Below, one piece after another: positions 44,551-55,743 of a stretch of DNA of 64,000 nucleotides; positions within the stretch are counted from its first letter, which is position 1; the number at the start of each line of letters is the position of its first letter. The stretch lies in assembly GCA_037962975.1 (NCBI GenBank), contig CM075673.1, positions 17,468,001 through 17,532,000 on the forward strand. Direction: 5' to 3'. The notes below the pieces were generated by a model. It saw only the letters and a program-made list of their open reading frames with translations, was not told the origin of the DNA and made no database searches. Source of the stretch: Clitoria ternatea. Its lineage: Eukaryota; Streptophyta; Magnoliopsida; Fabales; Fabaceae. The position numbers and the translations under genes were made by a program.

Positions 44551-46371
44551 TGATCCTATGAACCTATTCTTATTTCTTTTTTTGGCTAAGGGGATTAATG
44601 GGCTAGTGAGGGAGACGATGAAGAAGAATTTGTTCAAAGGTGTTCTTATGGGGGATGATCAGATTGTATCTCTCATTTACAGTTCATTGATGATACTTAT
44701 TTTTTGGTGAGTTGTCTTTGAGGAATGTTATGATGTTGAAAAGTGTGTTGAGATGTTTTGAATTGGCTTCTGGGCTAAAGGATAATTTTTTAAGAGTAAT
44801 TTGGGAGCTATTTTGGGTAATGGGAAGAAAGTGGCTCAGTACGTAGATTTGTTGTAGTGTAATATTATGAGGTTTCCTTTTTTGTATCTTGGTATCCCTT
44901 TATGGGCGAATCCAAGGAAAAAGTATACTTGAGATCCTATTGTCTTGAAATTTCGTTAAAAAGTTGTCACTTTGGAACTAGCATCATTTATCCTTTGGTG
45001 GTCATCTTTGTCTTCTTAAATCCGTACTTTTCTTGCTCCCTCTTTTTTTTCTTTTCTTTTTTTAAGGCACCTGTTTATGTTTTAAAATTATTGACTTCTT
45101 TGGAAATGTCTTTTTTTGTGAGGTAAGGAAAAAATATGTTGGGTTAAATGAGACTAAGTGTGTAGGAGTAAGAAGGAAGGTGGGTTAGGTATGAGGGATT
45201 TGTAAAAATTTAACTTTGCTTTGTTAAGAAAGTGGGTGTGGAGGATGTTAGAAGATCTTAAGCATTTATAGGGTAGAGTATTAGTATCTAAATATAGAAG
45301 TGGTGTTCAGTCAGGGGATTGAGAGATTTTCAGGAAAGGTTCAAGATGGTGGAGGGATTTGGGGAGTGTTTTGAAATTGTCTGATGAGTTTGGGTGGTTT
45401 CGATCTAGTGTGAGAAGGGTGGTGGATGATGGGATAAAACAAGGTTTTGGTCTGACTACTAGTTGGGGGAAACAACATTGAAATCTAGGTATCACAGGTT
45501 GTTCTTAATATTGACACAACAACATGCTTCTATAACTAATATGAGTGTGTAGGTGGAGAATGTATGGGTTTGGGATCTTAAATGGCGCAGAGAGTTTTTT
45601 TTGTCTAGGAACGTGGATTGTTGTCATCTCTCCTTCATGATCTTGGAAGTTTTGTTGGTATATGTATGGCTGCATCAGATTCTTGGTTATGCTTGGGATC
45701 TTCTTTTGGTCAGTTATTTGTGAAGTCGGCCTATAATTTATTACTTCAACAATCAGATTTGTGTGATTCATATTTTGTGCGTTTCTTTTGGAATAATGTT
45801 GTGCCACTTAAAGTGGGGGCCTTGGATAGAGGTTAATATTAGATTGAATTCAAACTAAAAATAATTTAGCTTTGCATGGGATTGTGTTTGATAATTCTTC
45901 TGGTCTGTGTCTTCTATGGTGAATGTGAGGAGAATTGTTCTTATATGTTCTTTTCGTGTAAAATATCTTATTCTTTGTGGCAGTTGTGATTTGATAGGTT
46001 GGGTTTTTGCTTGGTTTTGCATCATTATGGTAAAGAACACTTTGAATGTACTATGGGATATAGGTTTGATAATGGGACTAAACTTAGGTTGGTTGTGATG
46101 TGGTTTGTTACTGTTTGGACTATTTGGGTAGTAAGGAATGAGGTAATTTTTAAGGGAGGAAATATGTCTGTTGAGAACATGTTTAAGTTAGTTTAGTACA
46201 AATCGTGGCTTTAATTAAGGTTTCGTCTGAATAGGTTCTTTAAAAGCTTTGTTGAACGGTATAGGGAGTCCCTTTTATGTTTATCAAGATTACAATTAAT
46301 TACTTTTTGTATATGGGTTAGGGTACCCCTTGTACCCTTTTTTAATTTGTTTTTGTTAATAAAAAATAATA
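44551..46371 (+). pseudogene. LINE remnant, end of reverse transcriptase to 3' end
   Basis: Resumes the LINE interrupted at 25965. The reading goes from GIRQG to DPMNLFLFLFLAKG, then MRFPFLYLGIPLWANPRKK near 44870, FFKAPVYVLKLLTSLEM near 45055, SKKEGGLGMRDL near 45165 and a decayed zinc-finger region. It ends near TTGTACCC and TTAATAAAAAATAA at about 46371. Stops and frameshifts throughout. The join across element E proves that both halves are one element. Confidence 0.85.
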
Positions 46372-47066
46372 GTAATTTATATGCAATATTTTAAACATTA
46401 TATTTAATTTTAACAAGTAAATAAACAAATAAAAATAAGAGATAAAGTTATATGTATATGTGGTATATTTTGGTTTGGGTGATTTTTTGCAATTACGATT
46501 TAGTTCCCTGGCGATTTTTCAACTTCCAATTTGAATTGATATAATTCCATGATTTATGATGGTTCTGCTCAATAATTGAACACCCTAATATTTGATGGAT
46601 GATTGAAGAGGTTGTCTTTAGGGTTGCTTTGTACCAAGGCAATGTTGGTACATGGATAAAGTAATATTGACATGGTACTTGAATTAGAGGAATTAACAAA
46701 AATGATTTTTTAAAATTTTATAACACTAAAATAAAGACTAAACCAAAAAAATAGTAAGTAAAACATTAATTTTATTTTTCAAAAACATTAAAAATTATTA
46801 CTTTTTTATAAATTAAATCTATAGTTTAGTCCCGTATCTATTGGGTTTGTTTCAATATGATTCTTTATCTTTTTAAAAGTTTCAAATTGGTCCTTTCATC
46901 AAATAAAAGTTAACATAAAAATAAATTTTTTAAAAATTAAAAAATTTATACCACTAAAATAAAAACTAAACAAAAAAAGAAGATAAATTATTATGGCTCG
47001 ATTGGCAACGTAAACTGAGATTGTGGGAAGAGTCAGGTTTGATCCATGCTAATCATACTTATCCGA
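46372..47066. other. AT-rich stretch without a recognised feature
   Basis: Poor in GC, with scattered A and T runs. I see no gene or bounded element. It may be old intergenic sequence. Confidence 0.5.
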
Positions 47067-48245
47067 AAGGTGATGAATGCCATTTTATGTTGTTTTAGGG
47101 TAAAATATGTCTTTAAATTGATGTTTAATTTCCTGTTTAATAATAATTTAACTCTTATTTTATTTAATTGAAACATCACCACAATTATAATATTACAAAT
47201 TATTTTTTATTGTTTTGATAAGTTTGAGAGACATTTAAATGAAAAAATACAAAAAGAAAATGACCTTCATTCCGTCCAACCCCAAAATTAACAGTCATAA
47301 ATTTTTTATTGTCACTTCATTCACTGTTGGATCGAGCTGAATTTTTGATATGTTATTTAATACATCCATGATCATTTTGAACAATTGAATTGTGTTTTGT
47401 AGGTATAAAGATTTAAATATGAAGAAAAAAACAAGACGTAAAGTTTTTGACCAAAATTGGTGTTGTGTTAATAAGAAATTTGCCCAGACGAGAGACGCAC
47501 CAACACCTCCCTAAAGGTCATATAAAAAGTTTTAAGTCTTTCTTTTGTTATCTTTGGTCTGTAGAGGCTTGAAGCATTGCATGGAAGATCTTTGACACTG
47601 TGGAAAGGCTCAAATGAGAGGGATCTCTTTTGGTTATCATTCATTTCCTTTTACCTTTCATTAATCCTTTATATTTTTTATTGTTTTAGGTCCAAGCCAT
47701 GTGTGACTAGTTTTCTTTAGTTGAGATTGAATAACTTTAGTAAGGTTATGGTTCTGTGACTATTTTGGCTTCTTTTATGAAATTGATTCAAGTTAGTATT
47801 TTAATTTTATCTATTGTAGGTTTTATTCAAAAGAATGACTCGTGTGTATGCTTGTGATTTTCGAGCGCATGATAGGTTGATCTACCTATTTTTCCTAATT
47901 CTGAGGGATAGAGTTAAGAATAATAGCTGTTAGTACTCGCTTATAATGTTGATTCTATCTTTATTTGTTAGAGGAATCTTTGTCTAAAGATAGGGTTTAG
48001 GATCAGTGCTTCGAGGGATCATGTTCGGTGAAATAAAGTTTCGGTGACTTGGTTGATTGCATAATTAAACCTAATAATTATAAGAACGTAAAATGAAAAG
48101 GGAAGTTCAATCCCAACACTTTTCTTGGTTTTAATTCAATTGATTTAATTTTTGTCTTTAGTTTAAATTAGAAAAATCCAAGATCAATCCTTTTCTTTCT
48201 TTGTGACAATCTTTATATATACTTTTATGATAACTTAGAGACACT
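47067..48245 (+). mobile_element. Possible decayed LTR remnant of Tat/Athila/Ogre style
   Basis: The phrase TGATGAATGCCATTTTATG at the start, CCAGACGAGAGACGCACCA near 47485 and TCAATCC near 48185 resemble parts of long LTRs of non-chromoviral Ty3 elements as I remember them. No partner LTR, no duplication and no coding part are visible. Weak call. Confidence 0.3.
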
Positions 48246-48269
48246 CATTTAACTAATTGCCATGTATCT

Positions 48270-50930
48270 TGTGGCATCCAGATATTTTAATAATTAGGAA
48301 AATAAATAAATGTGTAATTGGACTTAAATTGATAATAATTAAGGAATATGAAGTGAATAAAGTGGTTTAAAAGTGAATTTTAAAGGGAATGGTGGATTTG
48401 GCCTGACGCATAGTGAAGGAATGATGCGTAGCGTCAGGGAAAAATTTTAAAGATGACGCATAGCATCAGCGTTGCGATCAGTTTTAAATAAAGACATGCA
48501 AAACAGACCCCAAAAACACATTTTCTCTCTTCTTCCTTTTCTTCTTCGATTTTGACCAAAACTTAGTAAATTGGTAGTGGAAACTTATGATCCTCTACAT
48601 TTTGGGCTTCGTGAACCAAGGTAGGCTATGAAGGGAGCTTCAATTTCAAGTCTCTTTCTCCTCTCTTCCTATTCTCTCTCTAAATCGCATTTTCATGTGA
48701 TGGGGGAGGCTCGGATTTTGCATTTTATGGTAATGAGAAGCTTGGGTCTTGGTCTTAGCATGAGATAGATGATAATGTACTAACAGATTTTATGTTTCGG
48801 TGACCGCAGGTGCCGAAACGAGTATTGGAGAATCGATTGGCAAAGCAGGCATTGAGTTTGGAAGCCAGGAAGCAAAGCAAGTGATTGTAGGATGCAACCG
48901 ACATCAAGAGCAAAATTATCGAAGTTTGGAATCTAGGTGAGAGGGTGTTCGGGTCGTAATTAATTTGGATTGGTATGAGATTTAGGTTCAGGAAGATTAT
49001 AAATTAATTTAGGAGTAGCTAGGAAGTTTATAGAGTAGCTAGATGTTGATTATGTAGGTTATACATACGTAGGGATAATTTAATTAAATACGTGGTATGG
49101 ATATGTGGTGAATTAGTTAAATAATTGATAAGAAATGAATAAAATAAGTTATAGGAATTATGAATATATGTAATATAGATAAATTGTAAATTTGAAATGA
49201 GAAGTGATGATGTTTTGCGTTGTATCTGTTGTTATTATTATGGATAGTGGTTGAAATTGATGAAAAAATAATTATGGAGATATTGTGGCATGACATGTAA
49301 GGGTTGTGTCTATGTGGCCGCCCTGTGTGGTTGTGAAATGTCAGTTTCTGACGATTATATGTCAGTTTGATGATGTTGAGCCATGTATAATATGCTTATA
49401 TATGTGATTATGTGGTCTGGGATGGCTGATAGTATGTGTTGCCCTTCGTTTTCAGCTCTCGTGGTCCTTTAAGACCCAGTTGAGCTATACAGTAGTCAAC
49501 TGAACCCAGTGGTTGAGGTGAAAAGTCAAGTAGAACTCGATGGACCAAGCAGGGTTCAGCGGGTGTCAAGTAGGACCCCCAACTGAAGGTCGATCCTTTA
49601 GTATCCAGATACTAGGAGTCAGATATACATGCGAGTCAATTGTGATATATGTGAATTAACATTGATTTATGTTATATGACGAATTAAGGATTGGTTAGAA
49701 ATATAATATGAAATGAGGATGTGGATGATACTTGATGCAATGTATGCGATTTATATTGTTCTTGAATTGATACTGTGGATTAGGCAAGTATAGATTAATG
49801 TGACATGAAAGAAATGAGTATATAAGTATGATAGATCTGGTAAGTTAAGTAATAAGAAGAAGATTAGGTATTAAATGATTATGTTTATTATTTGTCGTTC
49901 TATATTAATTGCAATATTCCAAACATTCACCCTTGCTGTGGTTTTTTCTTTTAGTAACCAATGACAGGGAAGACACTAATGTCTCGGAGGGAGCGCCAAG
50001 CGAGTAGCTGATGCTAATGAGCGATGAAGATTGTGAAATGAGTTGATAATAATATGTATTTAGTGTATATAATGATAATTTGCCCTTTATGTGATTGATG
50101 GATTAGTTTACTATATTGATGATATATAATTATGATATGATGATGATGATGTCTATGTGATCGCTTGGTGAATTATTGATGATGATGATGCTTTGAGATT
50201 TGTTTAAATTATGGACTTGTGTGATGAATTTGAAAGGTGATGACGTTGTGGGCAATTATGCTGAAATTGATAAATAATGTAAATTATGGACATGGAGCCA
50301 TGAATTAGTGCTTGATTGATAATTTGGACAGGTTTTGTATATGATTGTGAATTATGTGTGTTATGAAATGTGATAATTGTTTGATGTAGTGGTAGTTTGA
50401 TGATTTAATGCATATAGAGAAATAAGTGAACTTATATGGAAATTAGGAACTAAATGGGTGATTTGGAGATCCGACGGGTTTTGGGACCCTCGAAAGGGAC
50501 CAATAGGTTCCCTATAACATTTAGAAACTGTGCATATAGGCCTTAGGCAGTTTGGAACCCATTTAGGTAGTTTGGTGCATAGGTTTTACATATAAATGGT
50601 TTAAATGCATTCACACACTTAACTTACATAAATGATGAAATGTTGGCAAACGGACTGTGCTAGCAGCTCCGGAATGGTGGTAATATAGTGCCCATGAAGT
50701 TTGGAGTTGAAACAGGCAAATTAGGATCCTTAGAAGTTAGCCAATGACCTAAAGTGCATAACAACATCAAGTGTTGTTACTGTCATGCTAGTGCTACGTG
50801 CCAGCATGACGCGCAACATCGGGGTTGTGATCCTGTTTTCCAAAAGTTTCTTTTGTGCGTTGTAATCAAAGTTTAGGCTTTATAAGTAGTATGTGGGAGA
50901 TGTATGGTGGTTCCTAGGATCGAGTCGGTG
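48270..50930 (+). repeat. Element G: decayed LTR related to the E LTR, opposite orientation
   Basis: Starts TGTGGCATCCAGATATTTT, matching the minus-strand start of the E LTR (TGTAACATCCCGGATATTTT). Several islands match E in reverse orientation: GGGTGTTCGGGT near 48945, the segment around GGTCGATCCTTTAGTATC near 49595, and the CCAATGACAGGGAAG segment near 49965. It lacks the CACTCGG array and instead carries GACGCATAG/GATGCGTAG copies (about 48400-48470) and GACGCGCAACATC near 50810. No matching end or target duplication was found, so the right limit is approximate. Confidence 0.6.
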
Positions 50931-51252
50931 TCCAAATGTTGGGCAAAATATTTATTATTGATTAATTAAATAAATTATGAAAAATTTTATATGAATCTTA
51001 AGAAAAAACCATAAAAAATAAATGTAATAATATACTTACTAAAGGGGTAACAAAGGGATGGAAAACCTTAATTATAACTAAGCTTAGATTGCCTTGTCAT
51101 AAAATAAAATTTTGGGTCTTAGATCACAATGTAACTTTAATTTTGTCATCATTAAGTAAAATTATCAAATTAATGTGCGTAATAAATTACGAAATTGTTT
51201 GATATTAAGTTATAATCTAAAATTAAAACTTATTCTGTCTCCATTCAAAGTT

Positions 51253-51257
51253 TAAAT
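51253..51257. repeat. Target-site duplication of solo LTR H, left copy (TAAAT)
   Basis: TAAAT before TGAAACATCCCG; repeated at 53882-53886. Confidence 0.85.
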
Positions 51258-53881
51258 TGAAACATCCCGACTTAATAAAGACAAGCCCAAAATCCCGGGG
51301 AAATTTTTCGCGTTCATATCCGGAATCAGGAAGAAGAAAATGGAGTCAGGGTGTCACTCACTTATCGAGATCCTGATTCGGTTGAACGAAACCAGTAAAG
51401 GTTGCTTGAGCGAGCTCCTACTTGCTAGAGCGAGTCCTACCCTTGGTGTATTCCTTCATTCGAAATCGGAAACTCCTTTCACTCGGGGATGGTCCCATCA
51501 GGCCATGCCTCACTCGGAATTTCTCACGCATAGTCGGATCCTTACTCTTCACCTGGAAAGTCTCATTTCTGACATGGTTCACGCGGAAGCATTTTCATCC
51601 TCATCCGGAAATGATTCTCTCGGTTATACCTCACTCGGAAACATTTTAAACTTCCTTCACTCGGAAGTAGTTCCCCAGGTCATGTCTCACTCGGAAACAT
51701 CTCGACCTTTCTTCCCTCGGAAGTAGTCCTTTCGGTCATATCTCACTCGGAACTATTTTAACCTTTCTCACTCGAAAGAGGTTCACTCAATTATGTCTCA
51801 CTCGGAAACATCCTGACTATCCTTCCCTCGGAAGTAGTCCTCTCGGACATATCTCACTCGGAACTATTTTAACCTTACTTCACTCGGAAGAGGTTCTCTC
51901 AACTATGTCTCACTCAGAAACATCTTGACTATCCTTCCCTCGGAAGTAGTCCTCTCGGACATATCTCACTCGGAACTATTTTAACCTTACTTCACTCGGA
52001 AGAGGTTCTCTCAACTATGTCTCACTCGGAAACATCTTGACTATCCTTTCCTCGGAAGTAGTCCTTTCGGACGTGTCTCACTCGGAACTATTTTAACCTT
52101 TCTTCACTCGGAAGAGGTTCCCTCGGTTATGTCTCACTCGGTAATTTGCTAACTTTCTTCACTCAGAAGAGGTTCTTTCTGCTATGTTTTACTCGGAAGT
52201 ATCTTGACCTACCTTCCCTCGGAAGTGGTCCTCTCGGTCGTATCTCACTCGGCAATATTTTAACCTTTGACATTTCTCTGATAACAATACTCCCTGGATA
52301 TTTCTAGCAACATCATAGCATTACATATATATACATATATGTTCCCCAATCTTGGGGAGTTCAACTCATATATATATTCAAAGCAAAACGGTATACATAG
52401 GAGCCGGCCAAGGCTATATCACAACTATTTACAATATGTACACTACATCTGTACAAGTACTCCTCACACGGACTTGATGATCTCTCATCTTTCGCCATCC
52501 TGACCTAAATCCACTGAAAATATAGCCACAAGTAGGGGTGAGCATTATACATGTTAAATGACAGTTATTGACTCGGATCAATCATCCAATTCTTAACTAT
52601 GTAATATGATGTCTCAAATAAACAACAACATACACTGTCATTCAATATAATTACTCACATAACATCATTTAATCAGGATTTACTCAACTCATTCAAGGCA
52701 ATATAATTCATGTTATTCTCAATAACATATACACACGACCATACAAGTCACATTGCTCACAGCAACATTTATCAATGTACATACATTCAATCAATCGGAT
52801 CCAATTATTCATTATTAAGTTTTGTGTTGCAACATAGGCTCTCAGCCTTATACTCAGCTCTCAGCTGATCCGGCCGTTTTACTGGTACCAAACCGTTTCC
52901 CCTCTCATGTAACACAATCACTCTCAGCGACAATGATAGTGTTACAGGCAGCCCTGAGTCCCACTCAATAGGCTTGCCTTGAGTCCCACTCAAGGTCTTT
53001 CATAGTATCTTATGCATATACATTTGATTACCGTTTCAATAATGAGCGTCTCACGCTATATGCTCTCAGCATTTTCAATGGTGCATCTCATGCATATTGT
53101 TATTATCATTAATACATCAATACCATTTTAATCATCAAGCGTCTCACGCTATATGCACTCGGTATTCTCATTATCATCAACATGCATCTCATGCAATTTA
53201 ATATACAATCATCAACATGCATCTCATGCAATTCAATATACAATCATGGACGGAAATCAACATAACACTCCATAACTCATAGATATCACATATCCGGGTA
53301 TTTCACAAGTTATCGTATAACCAGGACACACCAATCATCACATTTCAAGTTATAAAACAACAGTATAATAATTTTACCCGGAATCCGTCCATAAACCATT
53401 CATTTGAAATGTAAAGCACCCCCTACCTGGAATAAGAGATTCCAGAAGCTCCTCGAGTTATTAAACGTTGATCGATCATTCTCCGATCACTCTCTCTCGA
53501 CTAAACGACCTTCGATTCCAGTCGTCAACCTCCGAACTCAACTTCGGAGGAACCTCAAGCTGTCCGCTCTCTCGAACAGTCCGACCTTACCAACAATAGA
53601 GGATTTCGAGACTCCAAGACACCCCAACGCTGCCCACGAGGAAGGGATGAAGAAGAAGAAGCTTGATTGAATTTTAGAGGGAAACAAGAATAGTGTCACT
53701 GCATGCACGAAAGGAGAAGTAAGCTCAATTCTCTCTTCCTTTTCCCAGCTCAGCGTGAGTGGAAGAGTAAGACTGAAATTACCTATATTGTCAAGAGGGG
53801 CACATGTGTAATTTCCATGCCACTTTAGTTATTCAGCTATTAACTTTAATTTGCCCATCAATGCTCGATTAGGATGTTACA
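51258..53881 (-). repeat. Element H: solo LTR (2624 bp) of a Tekay-type element
   Basis: Starts TGAAACATCCCGA and ends AGGATGTTACA, the termini seen in B and E, and has a 5-bp target duplication on each side. There is no internal region or second LTR, as expected after recombination between two LTRs. It contains a CTTGAGCGAG palindromic stretch (51395-51435), a CACTCGG array (51460-52265), a TA-rich stretch (52320-52375), short CATCTCATGC repeats (53085-53235) and, to the right, a pyrimidine-rich part. Orientation is set by similarity of layout to E. Confidence 0.85.
51460..52265. repeat. CACTCGG array in solo LTR H
   Basis: More than 20 CACTCGG or close copies, alternating with CCCTCGGAAGTAG and CTCTCGG. 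From about 51735 to 52110 they form blocks of about 123 bp (GTAGTCCT, TCTCACTCGGAACTATTTT, CACTCGGAAGAGGTT and CTCACTCGGAAACATC). The heptamer is the same as in B and E, while the filler is different. Confidence 0.88.
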
Positions 53882-53886
53882 TAAAT

Positions 53887-55390
53887 ATTTTCTTGTGTAT
53901 AAATAAGAACGAGATTTGAAAAATCCAAAAATTAAAAACTACATTGAATAAGTTTAAAACAAATGAACCCAACAAGTGATTAATTTACTTAACCACTAAA
54001 TTATAATGTAACTTTATTACATTCATATCAATTTTAATATAAATATGGCAACGTTTCACAATATTTTATCAATTCATATTACATAATAGTAGTTTTTAGG
54101 ATAAATTTATATGTTTAAAAAATTTATTTATTAAATATATTTTAATAATATGTTTATTGTATATTCTTACAAATATATTTATTAAGTACATTTTTAATAA
54201 CATAGTTATATATTCTTCAAAATTTATTTACTAAATATTTCTTAATAATAATATATACATCAAATATATTTATTAAAAATATGTCTATTAAATATAATAT
54301 ACTTTCAGAAATATATTTAATAAATATAATATGTATTTATTATTAAATAATATATTCAATAATATATTTATTAAATAAAATACTATTAAAATATAGTTAA
54401 TAAATATATTATCATCAAAAACTTTATTTATTAAAGTTATTAATAATAATATATATTATATTTAATTAAAATATATAATAAATATATTATTATTAAAAAT
54501 ATATTTGTAAATATATTATTTAAAATGTTTAATAGATATATTATTAAAAATGTATGATAAAGATATTATTTAGATATATCTAATAAATATATTTCAAAAA
54601 ATGATATAATATAACATGTTAATTAATATGAAGTAATAACATTAATGTTATTCTATGTATTATAGTTGGTGTATGTGCACTGTATTTTTTAATTTTTAGA
54701 TTTCTTAATAAGTTAATGCAATTAAGTGTATAGTTTGACATATTTAACTTATAACTTTTTAAAAATTATCAGAGAAGAGTAGTTAATTTTTAAAAAACTA
54801 TTTGAGGTATTTATTTATTAATTGTTTATTTATTATTCTTACCCTTATATTTTTAAATGACAATATTTATCTCTTATATAATTAAAATATTACATATCAT
54901 TTAATACGATTTAAGTTATTTTTCCCAAACAACTTTATTTTTACAAGCTTCTTACAAAATTATAATCTACCAAAAAAATTATAAGTTATAAATCATAAGT
55001 TAAACGGAATTTAACTTTTATATGACAAAAGACTAATTTTTAACTCATATTTATCTAAAATAGAAATTTTTGATTATGAGGAATAAACATCCTCATGTTA
55101 ATGTTTACTTCATTTGGACTAATCAAATGAAAAGTTTTTTTTTTCAAATTATAATTCCTTATCAATTTGATTAATCTATGTAATAAGTGATTTAATATTA
55201 TTTAAGTTAGACTTTAATTTGAAATTTTGTGCATATAAAATTTTTTTTGTTGAAAACCTCACCTATCTTTTTTTAATATGCAATCTCAAAAGAAAAATAT
55301 CTATATATTCCTTTCTTATAAAAAAATTTAAAATTTGTACAATATAAATATAGATATACATGATCGATTCCTGGTAATATTTTTGCTAGG
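53887..55390. other. AT-rich intergenic stretch
   Basis: Very AT-rich, with many TTTATTAAATATA-like words from 54090 to 54610, partly as imperfect tandem and inverted copies. No gene seen. It may act as a matrix-attachment-like spacer between the repeats and the host gene, but that is speculation. Confidence 0.6.
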
Positions 55391-55589
55391 CAGGGTCCCA
55401 TGTCAGTGTCAGCTTCGCGATACCTTATTGATTTCGTAAGCGATGGGGTATTTCAGTCAATTAAACACTGTTTTAATTTGATGAATTTATTACGGATCTG
55501 CCATTCTCCCCTTTCTTCAAATCTCATCTTCTACGTTATCTATCTAACTCTAATCTTTCCCTCTCTCTCCGCGCCTCACTGAGTCAGTG

Positions 55590-55743
55590 AAACTCTTAGA
55601 CCTCTCTCTCTCTCTTCATATTCAAACCAAAACCATAAACCCTAAACTGAATCAAATCCTCAATTATGACCGATTCGTCAATTCAATTCCGTTACACATC
55701 CCGTAGGGCATATCTTAATCCCTCGCAGCAGAGTTAGTTCCTC
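55590..55743 (+). promoter_or_regulatory. 5' UTR region of the PHD/GNAT gene: CT tract, telo-box and upstream ORF
   Basis: A CT-rich run (about 55596-55614) is followed by AAACCCTAAA at 55637-55646, a telo-box as seen near start sites of many plant housekeeping genes. An upstream ORF of 23 codons follows (ATG 55666, stop 55735-55737). The main start codon at 55744 lies six bases further on. The transcription start is not determined. Confidence 0.6.
55666..55737 (+). CDS. Upstream ORF of 23 codons before the PHD/GNAT gene
   Basis: MTDSSIQFRY... ends with TAG six bases before the main ATG. If the leader starts upstream of it, ribosomes would meet this ORF first, and re-initiation over such a short distance is inefficient. 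It could reduce translation or it could be skipped by leaky scanning. No known conserved peptide is recognised. Confidence 0.45.
   Translation: MTDSSIQFRYTSRRAYLNPSQQS

Noticed and set aside
51340..51726. A 128-codon ORF in solo LTR H
   Set aside because: It passes through the CACTCGG array and resembles the other repeat translations.
53404..53670. An 88-codon ORF near the right part of LTR H
   Set aside because: It is inside the LTR and on the strand opposite to the likely element direction; no domain recognised.
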